Origin: Streptosporangiaceae bacterium
GTDB taxonomy: Bacteria > Actinomycetota > Actinomycetes > Streptosporangiales > Streptosporangiaceae
Direction of reading: 5' to 3'
Length of the DNA: 64,000 nt
Assembly: GCA_019245115.1 (NCBI GenBank)
Contig: JAFARZ010000361.1
Location: 37,089-101,088 of the forward strand
The position numbers and the translations under genes were made by a program. Under the pieces are notes generated by a model. It was not told the origin of the DNA and made no database searches. It worked only from the letters and a program-made list of their open reading frames with translations. Below, in pieces: positions 1 through 8,162 of this stretch. Position 1 is the stretch's first letter. Each line of letters opens with the position of its first letter.

Positions 1-66
1 GAGGTGCTCGGCGACGTGACGGAGCGAGACCCGGCGCGGACCAGCAGCCCGCAGGTTCGACCGTAG
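1..66 (+). CDS. 3' end of an unidentified gene (partial)
   Basis: Frame 1 is open from the first base and stops at TAG 64-66, giving 21 residues that end in SSPQVRP. A perfect 15-bp-stem hairpin follows 65 bases downstream, as expected at a gene end. The fragment is too short to assign to any family, and the start lies outside the window. It could also be a chance open frame. Confidence 0.35.
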   Translation, partial: EVLGDVTERDPARTSSPQVRP

Positions 67-130
67 TTTTAACGGCCGTGGGAGCCCATACGGCGGGTGC
101 CCGCGGCGAGCGTTAGCGAGCTTCGCGGTC

Positions 131-170
131 GCCTGGCCGGAAAGGGCCTGAAAGGCCTTTCCGGCCAGGC
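131..170. terminator. Hairpin terminator, probably bidirectional
   Basis: The arms GCCTGGCCGGAAAGG (131-145) and CCTTTCCGGCCAGGC (156-170) are perfect inverse complements around a 10-base loop. The hairpin lies between a plus-strand gene end at 66 and the stop of a minus-strand gene at 241. There is no long T-run, as is usual for actinobacterial terminators. Confidence 0.75.
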
Positions 171-240
171 GAAACTAACGGCGCGGGAAGCGTCGCGGGC
201 GGGGTCCGGGGGGTTGGTGTTCATCCCCCGGGAAACGCTG

Positions 241-450
241 TCAGTTCTCCGGGTGCAGGCTCATGGGGCCGTATGCCACCCGGCTGTCGTCGAGCAGCGT
301 GACCTGGTCCACTCCGTTGGCCAGCAGCGCCCGCCAGTTCTCGCCCAGCCAGCTCTCCGCGTCACCCTGGCTCGCGAAGATGGCCTCCTGAAGATCGTCG
401 GCCGGTATCGAGGTGCCATCTGACTTCTCGTAGCGCCAGGTCCAGGGCAT
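241..450 (-). CDS. Small conserved actinobacterial protein, function unknown
   Basis: This 69-residue protein begins MPWTWRYEKSDGT and ends YGPMSLHPEN. It is acidic and soluble, with no signal peptide or membrane segment. Its pattern (W-x-W-R-Y near the start, DAESWLGENWR in the middle, VTLLDDSRVAYGPMSL at the end) resembles a short protein found widely in actinomycetes with no known function; I recognise this from memory and have not searched. The frame is open further upstream to 582, but ATG 450 gives the conserved start and has GGAAGG about 13 bases upstream. It stands alone and converges on the hairpin at 131-170. Confidence 0.7.
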   Translation of the reverse strand: MPWTWRYEKSDGTSIPADDLQEAIFASQGDAESWLGENWRALLANGVDQVTLLDDSRVAYGPMSLHPEN

Positions 451-915
451 AGTCGAGGATAACCTTCCGTCGGCTTGGGTCGAGCGGCTTGGGTCGTGGC
501 TTTGCTCGTGGCTTTGGTCGAGCGTTGCCTGCGGTAAGCGACAGTAGCGGAGCTTGCGGAGCGCTGGGAGCCGGATGGGCACGCCGCCGTCGACTTACGC
601 GGAATTTTAATGCTGCGCGGAAGATAGACGGTCGTATTTGACCTGTTTGTTTCCGTCTAGCACGGATATTCCGCGTTAATCGAACTTACTTCCGGCGATA
701 TGGAGGGAATGTGGCTTTCGCGGGCGAGGTGGGGGGCAGCACACCGGGGCGGAGGCGCGCGGGGTTAGGCGCAGAACCGGGCATATGTTGAAATGTCGGG
801 CGGGGGGCGCGGCGCGCGGCAGGCGCGGGGGTGCGCGGGGAGCTCGGGCGCGGGGCGCGCTCGGGCGCGGGGGTAGGGCATGGTAGGGGGGCGATCAGGT
901 GAGTCGCAGGTCAGG
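451..915. other. 465-bp non-coding stretch with nested inverted repeats and a G-rich tract
   Basis: No convincing gene lies here. Degenerate direct repeats of cttgggtcg / gtggcttt occupy about 478-525. An AT-richer structured segment spans 597-676 and has its own entry. Bases 780-880 are extremely G-rich on the plus strand, with repeated gggcgcgggg units that could form G-quadruplexes. The segment lies downstream of the minus-strand gene at 916-1461 and upstream of the one at 241-450. Confidence 0.5.
597..676. promoter_or_regulatory. Nested inverted repeat, possible RNA structure or operator
   Basis: ACGCGGAAT (597-605) pairs perfectly with ATTCCGCGT (668-676). Inside it, AGACGG (626-631) pairs with CCGTCT (653-658). 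The segment is clearly richer in A/T than its surroundings. It lies about 150 bases upstream of the minus-strand start at 450, so it could be a 5' regulatory structure of that gene or a terminator for 916-1461. Confidence 0.35.
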
Positions 916-1461
916 TCAGGCGCAGAAGAGGATGGCCCAGACGGCCTTGCCGCGACCGACCACCGGGCTCCAGCCCCAGACGTCGCTCAGCGCGTCTACC
1001 ATCTGCAGACCACGGCCCGCTTCATCGGTGCGGCTTGGCTTCCGCAGCACGGGAGCGTGGTCGCTGGGATCCAGCACCGCGCACATCACCTCGCCGGTCC
1101 GGCGCAGCAACCGCAGGCCCAGCTGCTGGCCATACTGCTGTCCCGCCTGTGCGCCACGGGCGGCGTGCGACACCGCGTTGGCCACGAACTCACCGACGAT
1201 CGCCTCGGCGTCATCGGCCAGTGAACCGAGTCCCCAGTCACGGAGAGTGTCCCGGGTGAACCGCCGCGCGGCCCGTGCCGACTGCGCGTTGGTGCCAAGC
1301 GGCCAGGCGGCCACCGCCGGAGAATCCCACCAGTCGGACGGCATCCGCACCACCCTCGGCCGACCCGGCGCGCATTGCAGCCGGGCAGTCAGATCGAGCG
1401 GCTCGCGCGCCGAAGGGTCCACCTTCGTGCGAGTCGGCAATCCAAGCTGGTTCAGGCTCAT
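916..1461 (-). CDS. ATP-binding protein of the HATPase_c_2 / RsbW-like anti-sigma type
   Basis: This protein of about 181 residues has a single GHKL-type ATPase fold. The N box is GEFVANAVSHAA and the G1-like box is DEAGRGLQMVDALSDVWGW. Members of this family in actinomycetes are stand-alone serine kinases that bind sigma factors or phosphorylate STAS-domain antagonists; no cognate sigma or STAS gene lies next to it. ATG 1461 (MSLNQLGL) is chosen because the conserved region begins soon after. The frame stays open to 1665, and the extra stretch is Cys-rich and atypical. The assignment to the family is firm; the partner is unknown. Confidence 0.8.
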   Translation of the reverse strand: MSLNQLGLPTRTKVDPSAREPLDLTARLQCAPGRPRVVRMPSDWWDSPAVAAWPLGTNAQSARAARRFTRDTLRDWGLGSLADDAEAIVGEFVANAVSHAARGAQAGQQYGQQLGLRLLRRTGEVMCAVLDPSDHAPVLRKPSRTDEAGRGLQMVDALSDVWGWSPVVGRGKAVWAILFCA

Positions 1462-1799
1462 CGCTACCCCGGGGAGCGGTGTGCGCAGACCCGAATGATC
1501 GGCGCAAAAGCAATTTTGCCCGACACTGCATATCGTTTGCAAGGCCAAATGCACGTTCATTTGATACGTGCAGCCACCCAGTCTTATGCCCAATTGCGCT
1601 TTGTAACGAAATTTTCGGACATCGGGAACACCGCGGGCTAGGTACATAGTCTGTGGTACATCCATGTTGACGCCGCGTGCCGCGACGTAGCTGACGCACC
1701 GGCGCCGCTGACGCGGCGACGCCCCCCGGCGCCAGCCGCGCCGGAGGCCGATAGTGTCGTCGGATCATCGACCCCATGTAAGTTTCAAGGGAGCCGCCA
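1462..1799. promoter_or_regulatory. Divergent intergenic region upstream of xylB
   Basis: This 338-bp spacer separates a minus-strand and a plus-strand gene and must hold both promoters. It is AT-richer at 1500-1660. It contains the inverted repeat TGCACGT (1550-1556) / ACGTGCA (1566-1572), the hairpin GCAAAA-gcaa-TTTTGC (1503-1518), and two ggtacat copies near 1640-1662. The TGCACGT pair has the size and spacing of a repressor operator and could control the xyl operon, but no regulator gene lies nearby. Confidence 0.4.
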
Positions 1800-3197
1800 A
1801 TGCTCGTCGTCGGCGTGGACTCTTCGACGCAGTCCACCAAAGTGCTGCTGTGCCGGACCGAGGACGGCACCATAGCCGGGCAGGCGGCGGCGCCGCATCC
1901 GCCCGGCACCGAGGTCGACCCGGAACACTGGTGGCGAGCGCTCGGCCAGGCCGGTCGTGACCTCCTCGACCAGGCCGACGCGATCGGGATCGCCGCGCAG
2001 CAGCATGGCATGGTCGTGCTCGACGAAGCCGGACGCGTCATCAGGCCCGCGCTGCTGTGGAACGACCTGCGTTCGGCGCGGCAGGGAGTGGAACTCACCG
2101 AAGAGTTCGGCGGCCCGGCCGAGATGGCACGGCGGACCGGCAGCGTGCCCACCGCCTCGTTCACCATCACCAAGCTGCGCTGGCTGGCCGAGCACGAACC
2201 AGAAGCCGCCAAGCGCACGCACCGTGTCATGCTCCCCCATGACTGGCTGACCTGGCGGATGCTGGAAAACGTCGCGGCGGAGCCGACGACGGACCGCGGG
2301 GACGCCTCGGGCACCGGCTACTTCTCTCCCGCCGACGGAACATGGCTGCCGGACATGGCCGAGGCCGCACTGGGCCGGCCGGTGGGCCTGCCGCGGGTCG
2401 CCGCGCCCGCTGAGATCGTCGGCCATACGCAACGCGGCGCGGCGCTGTCGGCCGGCACCGGCGACAACATGGGCGCCGCGCTCGGTCTCGGCCTGGCTGA
2501 GGGCGAGGTCGTCGTGTCGATCGGCACCTCCGGAACCGCCTACGCGGTCACACCCGCGCCCGCCGCCGACGCGACCGGAGCCGTGGCCGGCTTCGCGGAT
2601 GCGACCGGGCGGTTCCTGCCGCTGGTCGCCACCGTGAACGCGGCCCGGGTGCTGACCGTCACGGCCGGCCTGCTCGGCATCGACGTAGCCAGCCTGGACC
2701 GCCTCGCGCTCACCGGGCAGCCGGGCGCCGGCGGGATGACCCTGCTTCCCTACCTGGACGGGGAGCGCAGTCCGAACCGGCCGGATGCGACCGGAGTGCT
2801 GCGTGGCCTGACCAGCGCCAACGCGACCCGGGAGAACCTGGCCCGCGCCGCGGTGGAGGCGGTGCTCCTGTCGCTGGCGGACGGGATCGGCTATCTGGCC
2901 GCCTGCGGGGTCACCGCGGAGCGCGTGATCCTCATCGGCGGTGCGGCCCAGTCCCCCGCGGTCCGTGCGATCGCCCCGGCGGTGTTCGGCGTGCCGGTCA
3001 CGGTGCCTGAGCCGGGAGAGTACGTGGCGCTCGGCGCCGCCCGCCAGGCGGCGTGGGCGCTGTCCGGCGCGACGGAGCCGCCGGACTGGCCGCGGGCCGG
3101 AACACAAGACTTCACCGCCGAGCCCGACACGGCCCTGCGGCGCCGGTACGGGGTGCTGCGCGACGCCACCGCTGGCTGGCGTGAAAAGCTGGACTAG
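1800..3197 (+). CDS. xylB: Xylulokinase
   Basis: This FGGY-family kinase (465 residues) phosphorylates D-xylulose to D-xylulose-5-phosphate in the cytoplasm, feeding the pentose phosphate pathway. The N-terminal phosphate-binding segment is GVDSSTQSTK (5-14). WNDLR around Asp89 lies in the substrate region. Asp222 in GTGDNMGAALGLG is the expected catalytic base, and the adenosine-binding motif IGGAAQSP lies near 380. AAGGGAG precedes ATG 1800 at a good distance. xylA follows after 16 bases, so the two form an operon. The family also contains other sugar kinases, but the xylA neighbour makes xylulokinase very likely. Confidence 0.93.
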   Translation: MLVVGVDSSTQSTKVLLCRTEDGTIAGQAAAPHPPGTEVDPEHWWRALGQAGRDLLDQADAIGIAAQQHGMVVLDEAGRVIRPALLWNDLRSARQGVELTEEFGGPAEMARRTGSVPTASFTITKLRWLAEHEPEAAKRTHRVMLPHDWLTWRMLENVAAEPTTDRGDASGTGYFSPADGTWLPDMAEAALGRPVGLPRVAAPAEIVGHTQRGAALSAGTGDNMGAALGLGLAEGEVVVSIGTSGTAYAVTPAPAADATGAVAGFADATGRFLPLVATVNAARVLTVTAGLLGIDVASLDRLALTGQPGAGGMTLLPYLDGERSPNRPDATGVLRGLTSANATRENLARAAVEAVLLSLADGIGYLAACGVTAERVILIGGAAQSPAVRAIAPAVFGVPVTVPEPGEYVALGAARQAAWALSGATEPPDWPRAGTQDFTAEPDTALRRRYGVLRDATAGWREKLD

Positions 3198-3213
3198 ACC
3201 AAAGGAGGCCTCG

Positions 3214-4383
3214 GTGAGCGAAGAGTACGTGCCCAGCCCGGAAGACCGATTCTCGTTCGGCATTTGGACTGTCGGCTGGCAAGGGGTCGATGTGTTCGGT
3301 ACGGCGGTCCGGCCGCCCATGCCCGCCGAGCGCGCCGTGTACAAGCTCGCGGAGCTGGGCGCGTACGGCGTGAACTTCCACGACAACGACGTGTTCGACT
3401 TCGACGCCACCGAGGCCGAGCGGGATGAGCGGATCGCCGCGTTCCGTAAGGCGCTGAGCGAGACCGGCCTCGTGGTCACCACGGCCACCACGAACCTGTT
3501 CGGCCACCCGATGTTCAAAGACGGCGCGTTCACCGCCAACGAGCGCGACGTGCGGCGGTTCGCGCTGGCCAAGGTGATGCGCAACCTGGACCTGGCCGCC
3601 GAGCTGGGCGCGCGCACCTACGTCTTCTGGGGCGGCCGGGAGGGCGCCGAATCCGGTGCGGCCAAGGACATCCGTACCGCGCTGGACCGGTACGCCGAGG
3701 GACTGAACCTACTGTGCGAATACGTCCGCGAACAGGGGTACAACGACCTGCGGTTCGCGATCGAGCCGAAGCCGAACGAGCCGCGGGGCGACATCTTGCT
3801 GCCGACGGTGGGCCACGCCCTGGCGTTCATCGGGTCCCTGGCCCATCCGGACATGGTGGGCGTGAACCCCGAGGTGGGGCACGAGGAGATGGCCGGGGTC
3901 AACTACGCGCACGGAATCGCCCAGGCGCTGTGGCACGGCAAGCTGTTCCACATCGACCTCAACGGGCAGAACGGACCGCGTTACGACCAGGACCTGCGGT
4001 TCGGCGCCGGGAACGCGCGGGGTGCGTTCTGGGTGGTCGACGTCCTGGAATCGGGCGGGTACGACGGGCCGGTGCACTTCGACTACAAGCCGCCGCGTAC
4101 CGAGGACGACGACGGTGTGTGGGCGTCGGCGGCCGCGTGCATGCGGAATTACCTGATCCTGCGGGCCAAGGTGCGGAGGTTCCGGGCCGACCCGGAGGTG
4201 CAGGAAGCGCTGCGGTCGTCGCGGATCGCGGAGCTTTCGTCGCCGACGCTGGCCGAGGGCGAAACGTGGCGGGATGTACAGGCCGCCGCGTCGGCAGTGG
4301 ACGTGGCCGCGCTGGCCCGGCGCGGAATGGCCTACGAGCGCCTGGACCAGCTGGCCTTGGAGCACTTCTACGGCGTCCGCTGA
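3214..4383 (+). CDS. xylA: Xylose isomerase (short, Streptomyces-type)
   Basis: This 389-residue TIM-barrel enzyme interconverts D-xylose and D-xylulose. The catalytic and metal residues are visible: His56 (FHDND), Glu184 and Lys186 in EPKPNEPRGD, Glu220 and His223 in NPEVGHE, Asp248 (HIDLNGQ), Asp258 and Asp260 (DQDLRF), and Asp290 (HFDYKP). The length is that of the short actinobacterial class. GTG 3214 is set by an excellent AAAGGAGG at 3201-3208. It is the second gene of an operon with xylB, and a strong hairpin follows the stop. No xylose transporter or ROK-type regulator is adjacent. Confidence 0.96.
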   Translation: MSEEYVPSPEDRFSFGIWTVGWQGVDVFGTAVRPPMPAERAVYKLAELGAYGVNFHDNDVFDFDATEAERDERIAAFRKALSETGLVVTTATTNLFGHPMFKDGAFTANERDVRRFALAKVMRNLDLAAELGARTYVFWGGREGAESGAAKDIRTALDRYAEGLNLLCEYVREQGYNDLRFAIEPKPNEPRGDILLPTVGHALAFIGSLAHPDMVGVNPEVGHEEMAGVNYAHGIAQALWHGKLFHIDLNGQNGPRYDQDLRFGAGNARGAFWVVDVLESGGYDGPVHFDYKPPRTEDDDGVWASAAACMRNYLILRAKVRRFRADPEVQEALRSSRIAELSSPTLAEGETWRDVQAAASAVDVAALARRGMAYERLDQLALEHFYGVR

Positions 4384-4404
4384 CGGACCGCGGATCGGAT
4401 GGTT

Positions 4405-4440
4405 GTGGCAGCGACCCGGTTATAACCGGGTCGCTGCCAC
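4405..4440. terminator. Perfect palindromic terminator after xylBA
   Basis: GTGGCAGCGACCCGGTTA (4405-4422) is followed directly by its exact inverse complement (4423-4440). In RNA this makes a very stable hairpin with a four-base loop. It lies 22 bases after the xylA stop and 74 bases before the convergent MFS gene stop, so it can serve both strands. Confidence 0.8.
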
Positions 4441-4448
4441 ATTCATCC

Positions 4449-4520
4449 GTGAGAGCTAGTGAGGGCTAGTGAGGGCTAGTGGGGCTAGTGAGCGCTAGCG
4501 AGGGCTAGCGGGGCTAGCGA
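4449..4520. repeat. Degenerate tandem repeat of about 10 bp, (gtgagggcta)n
   Basis: About seven imperfect copies of gtgagggcta / gcgagggcta run from the xyl terminator into the last codons of the minus-strand MFS gene. Copies vary at the third and fourth bases. It looks like a slippage-prone minisatellite with no evident function. Confidence 0.7.
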
Positions 4521-5983
4521 CTGACGGGTTGTGGTACAACGTGCGGGACCGCCTCGGTCGAGGGCGCGGGCACGGGCGCGCTAGCGCGGCGGCGCTTGCC
4601 GACGGCCAGGGCTATGACCGAGCCGATCAGGGACAGCAGGGCCGCCACGGCGAGTGCTGGGCGGTAGCCAGCGGTCACGGACGCGGCCGAGCCGAGGTGG
4701 CCGTGCGCGCTGAACACCGCGGTGGCGATCGCGATGCCGAATGCGCCGCCGAAGCGCTGGAGGGTGTTGACCACGCCGGACGCGCGGCCGATGTCAGCTG
4801 ACTCCACCGTGCCGAGAGCCGCGGCGGTCACGGTCGGGATGGCCATCGAGATGCCGACGCCGGCGATGATCAGCGGCAGGACGAAGCGCCCGTAGCCACC
4901 GAAACCGAAACCGAAACCGAAACCGGAACCGGAGCCGGCGATCTCAGCTACCCAGCCCAGGCCGGCCGCCTGGAGCAGCAGCCCGGTGACCAGCAGCGGG
5001 CGAGTGCCGATCCGGTCGGCCAGCGTTCCGGCGAGCGGGGCGACGATCATCGGGGTGGCGGTCCACGGCAGCAGCCGCAGCCCGGTCGCCATCGGGCCGT
5101 AGCCGATGCCGAGCTGGAAGTACTGGACGGTGAGGAACGCCGCGGCCATGATCGCCGCGTTCATCATGAAGGCCGCGCCGTTGGCGGCCGCGAACGGCAC
5201 CGAGCGGAACAGCCGCGGCGGTAGCATGGGCGCGGCGGCCCGCCGCTCCCTGACAACGAACGCGGCCAGAAGAACTACCCCGGCGACCAGCAAGGTGAGC
5301 GTCCTGGCGGCCGTCCAGCCGGAGTCACCGGCCTGGATGAGCCCCCAGGTCAGCGTCACCGCGGCCCCCGTCACCAGCGGGACGCCCGGCAGGTCCAGGC
5401 GGGCCGCCGGACCGCGGTATTCCGGCAGCTTGGCGATCGACAGCACGGCGGCCACCAGTCCGACCGGGACGTTGATCCAGAAGATCCAGTGCCAGTCGAG
5501 GCCCTGGACCACTCCCCCGCCCACCAGCGGGCCGCCGGCCACCGCCAGACCGGCGATCGCGCCGATGATGCCCATCACCGATCCGCGCTTGGCGGGCGGG
5601 AACGCGCTGGTCGCGATCGTCATGCTCAGCGGGGTGACCGCGGCCGCGCCCAGCCCCTGGACGGCGCGGGCGGCGATCAGCGCGGCCGCCGTGGGCGCCA
5701 GCGCGCACGCCGCCGACGCGACCGTGAACAGCAGCAGCCCGGCCACGTACATCAAGCGGCGGCCAAGCCGGTCGCCAAGCGCGGCGGCGGTCACGATCCC
5801 CGCCGCGAACGTCAGGCCGTATGAGTTCACCGACCATTCCAGGGTGCCAACGCTGCCGCCGAGGCTGCGATGGATGGCCGGCAGCGCGGTGACCACAACC
5901 AGTGCGTCCAGCGCGACCATGAAGAAGGCGACCGCGGTCAGCACCAGCACCAATGCCGGGGACCGTTCCTTGGCGTGTTCCAT
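4514..5983 (-). CDS. MFS multidrug efflux transporter, EmrB/QacA (DHA2) type
   Basis: This 489-residue protein has many hydrophobic helices. The N-terminal part has the DHA2 pattern (MVALDALVVVTALPAI, ALGDRLGRRLMYVAGL), and a GPLVGGGVVQ motif marks drug:proton antiporters. It should expel a small toxic compound using the proton gradient; the substrate is unknown. ATG 5983 has GGAG 12 bases upstream. A loop near residues 350-370 reads GSGSGFGFGFGFGG and is encoded by a repeated ccgaaa hexamer, which is probably slippage expansion in a non-membrane loop. The gene is divergent from a SigG-like sigma factor with only 128 bp between them. Confidence 0.88.
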   Translation of the reverse strand: MEHAKERSPALVLVLTAVAFFMVALDALVVVTALPAIHRSLGGSVGTLEWSVNSYGLTFAAGIVTAAALGDRLGRRLMYVAGLLLFTVASAACALAPTAAALIAARAVQGLGAAAVTPLSMTIATSAFPPAKRGSVMGIIGAIAGLAVAGGPLVGGGVVQGLDWHWIFWINVPVGLVAAVLSIAKLPEYRGPAARLDLPGVPLVTGAAVTLTWGLIQAGDSGWTAARTLTLLVAGVVLLAAFVVRERRAAAPMLPPRLFRSVPFAAANGAAFMMNAAIMAAAFLTVQYFQLGIGYGPMATGLRLLPWTATPMIVAPLAGTLADRIGTRPLLVTGLLLQAAGLGWVAEIAGSGSGFGFGFGFGGYGRFVLPLIIAGVGISMAIPTVTAAALGTVESADIGRASGVVNTLQRFGGAFGIAIATAVFSAHGHLGSAASVTAGYRPALAVAALLSLIGSVIALAVGKRRRASAPVPAPSTEAVPHVVPQPVSR

Positions 5984-6111
5984 GTCTGTTGCTCCAAGCG
6001 TCGATTGAAGCCTCGATTGAGCTGTCAGCGATGCAGATGCCGCGCGGCCGGGAAACTTGGCGCTATCCGGAAAAGAAGTGGCCGCCGAGCAGAGCCGGTT
6101 AGGATGACGCC

Positions 6112-7119
6112 GTGACCGCGGACCTGATCAGCCGATCTCAGGCCGGAGACGACCAGGCGTTCGCCGAGCTTGTCGACCCCTACCGGCGCGAGCTGCTGGT
6201 GCACTGCTACCGGATGCTGGGCTCGCTGCACGACGCGGAGGACGCGCTCCAGGAGACGATGCTGGCGGCGTGGCGGGGGCTCGGCGGGTTCGAGGAGCGC
6301 GCCTCGATCCGCACCTGGCTGTACCGGGTCGCGACCAACTGCTGCCTGCTCGCGCTGCGGACGGCCAGGCGCCGGCCGCGGACGGACTGGCCGCCGCCGG
6401 GGCTCGAAGTCCCCGAGCCGACCCGGCTCGGGGAGGTGGTGTGGCTGGAGCCGATCCCGGATGACTTCCTGACCGGCCTGCCCGACCCGGAGCCCGGTCC
6501 CGAATCCCGGTACGAGGCGCGGGAAACCATCTCACTGGCGTTCATCACCGCGCTGCAGTTGCTGCCCGCCCGGCAGCGGGCCGTGCTGGTCCTGCGTGAC
6601 GTGCTGAGCTTTCGGGCCAGCGAGGTGGCCACGCTGCTTGACTCGACCGAGGAGTCCGTGACCAGCGCGCTCAAGCGCGCCCGCGCGACGCTCCAGCGGC
6701 AGGTCCGCCCGGCCGGATCCACCTGGCTGCCGCCGGCCACGCCGGGATCGGCGGCCGAGCGAGAACTCCTCGACCGCCTCACCGTCGCGTTCGAGAGCGA
6801 CGACGTGAACAGCCTGATCGCGATGCTCACCGAGGACGTCCTGGTGAACATGCCGCCGGTGCCGATGGAGTTCGTGGGCCTGGAACTGGCCGCCCGGTTC
6901 CTGAAGATGGTGCCGTTCAGGCCGGGCCATCCCAAGCGCGTCACGCTGACCCGCGCCAACGGCCAGCCCGCGTTCGTCGTGTACGGCGCCGAGGCCGACG
7001 GCGTCTGGCGCTCGGTCGGCCTGCTGGTCTTCAGGCTGTCCGGCGACCGGGTCAGCGCGATCACGCGCTTTGAGGCGAGCGTGCTCGAAGCCTTCGGCGC
7101 GCCGCGGGAGCTGGCCTAA
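6112..7119 (+). CDS. ECF sigma factor of the SigG type with C-terminal SnoaL-like domain
   Basis: This is a 335-residue group IV sigma factor. Region 2 lies at about 10-75 (DPYRRELLVHCYRMLG, DAEDALQETMLAAWRG). Region 4 lies at about 145-200 (LPARQRAVLVLRDVLSFRASEVA, then a helix-turn-helix with STEESVTSALKRA). Residues from about 215 to the end form a SnoaL/NTF2-like domain. Such tailed ECF factors (the TIGR02960 or SigG group) usually lack a classical anti-sigma factor, and the tail controls activity; none is seen here. GTG 6112 has AGGA seven bases upstream. The MFS exporter is divergent and could be a target (inference). Confidence 0.9.
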   Translation: MTADLISRSQAGDDQAFAELVDPYRRELLVHCYRMLGSLHDAEDALQETMLAAWRGLGGFEERASIRTWLYRVATNCCLLALRTARRRPRTDWPPPGLEVPEPTRLGEVVWLEPIPDDFLTGLPDPEPGPESRYEARETISLAFITALQLLPARQRAVLVLRDVLSFRASEVATLLDSTEESVTSALKRARATLQRQVRPAGSTWLPPATPGSAAERELLDRLTVAFESDDVNSLIAMLTEDVLVNMPPVPMEFVGLELAARFLKMVPFRPGHPKRVTLTRANGQPAFVVYGAEADGVWRSVGLLVFRLSGDRVSAITRFEASVLEAFGAPRELA

Positions 7120-7120
7120 G

Positions 7121-7933
7121 TCAGCCACCATCCGTTTTCGCGGACTCCGCTACCTCCCGCATGAACCGGCGCTGGGACCGGATCTGGAAGAACATGATCA
7201 GCACCGCGAGCCCGATCGAGGCCCACAGCCCGTAGTGCGAGATGGCCTGGGCCACCACCACCGCGTGGTGGCCGAGCGAGTATCCCAGCCCGACGAGCAT
7301 CCCGGCCCACAACAGCGCGCCGATGGTGTCCAGGATGAGGAACGTGACCAGCCCCATCCCCTCCCAGCCGGCCACGACGTAGATGATCGCGGTGGGGATG
7401 GGAACGAAATAGCTGACCACCACCGCCGGCCAGGTGACCTTCCGGCCGGACCGCCGCACCCGCTCCATGTACCTGACGCTGCGCTTGCTCCGGCCAGACA
7501 GCAGGACGATGATCCTCTCGCCCCACAGCCGGCCCGCCCACCAGAACAGCCAGTCGAACTTCACCAGCCCGGGAATCGCGGCGAGCACGGCCACGGCCAC
7601 CGTTCCGTGCCCGACCCGGGCGAACGCCGCCGCGGAGATGATGGACTCGGTGCCGCCGGCCAGCAGTTCGGATATCACCGGATGCCTGCCGACGAGCGAA
7701 GTGCGGAGCGGCAGCGTCGCCCAGATGAAGATGCCGTAGAGCATGATGCCCGCCCAGCAAGCGATGTCCGCCTTTCGCGGGCGACCGCTCCAGGGCAGAC
7801 GCGGATCGTTCCACGGATCCACCGCCTTGGGCGCGGCGGCCTCAGCGGCGGCCTCAGCGGCGGCCTCGGGTGCGGCCTCGGGGGTGCCCTCGCCTTCGGC
7901 GGGCTGGGCGGGGTCCGTCTCCGGGACGCTCAA
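7121..7933 (-). CDS. DedA / VTT-domain membrane protein
   Basis: This protein of about 270 residues has an Ala/Glu/Pro-rich cytoplasmic N terminus (PEAAPEAAAEAAAEAAA) followed by several membrane helices. It carries the DedA-type pattern with the conserved loop FDWLFWWAGRLWGE and R-rich helix RRSGRKVTWPAVVVSYFVPIPTAII. The family includes bacterial lipid scramblases and flippases; the substrate cannot be read here. TTG 7933 is chosen because AGGGAG lies eight bases upstream. The frame is open to 8020, with GTG 7960 as an alternative. It converges on the sigma gene with one base between the stops. Confidence 0.78.
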   Translation of the reverse strand: MSVPETDPAQPAEGEGTPEAAPEAAAEAAAEAAAPKAVDPWNDPRLPWSGRPRKADIACWAGIMLYGIFIWATLPLRTSLVGRHPVISELLAGGTESIISAAAFARVGHGTVAVAVLAAIPGLVKFDWLFWWAGRLWGERIIVLLSGRSKRSVRYMERVRRSGRKVTWPAVVVSYFVPIPTAIIYVVAGWEGMGLVTFLILDTIGALLWAGMLVGLGYSLGHHAVVVAQAISHYGLWASIGLAVLIMFFQIRSQRRFMREVAESAKTDGG

Positions 7934-8006
7934 GAGGAATTCTCCCTGTGGTATGGGCACGACACGGGCTACGCACAGCGTAGCCGAGCGGGGGGTGAGC
8001 GTGCCC

Positions 8007-8029
8007 TGAGGTGGTACCACCGCCGTTCA
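8007..8029 (+). repeat. Short dispersed element (copy A), upstream of the cellulase gene
   Basis: Read on the plus strand it contains ACCACCGCCGTTC. A related copy lies before the expansin-like gene (44283-44303), and reverse-oriented relatives lie at 9567-9592, 32638-32663 and 51063-51089. Here and at 44283 the element is followed within about 20 bases by an AT-rich ttTCAT stretch. It may be a regulator-binding site shared by two cellulose-related genes, or simply a dispersed repeat. Confidence 0.35.
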
Positions 8030-8162
8030 GTGCAAATTTCATCCTTATTCGCGAACGCTCGTGCCCCGGTTATCAGGGGTTATGTAAGTGCCACGGACAG
8101 CGACGTTGCCCGGCCGGACTGCCGGATTACAGGATGACACTCACCCGCAGGAAAGGTTCCCT

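Noticed and set aside
51..66. ggttcgacc resembling a tRNA T-loop
   Set aside because: No acceptor stem, anticodon arm or D arm can be built around it.
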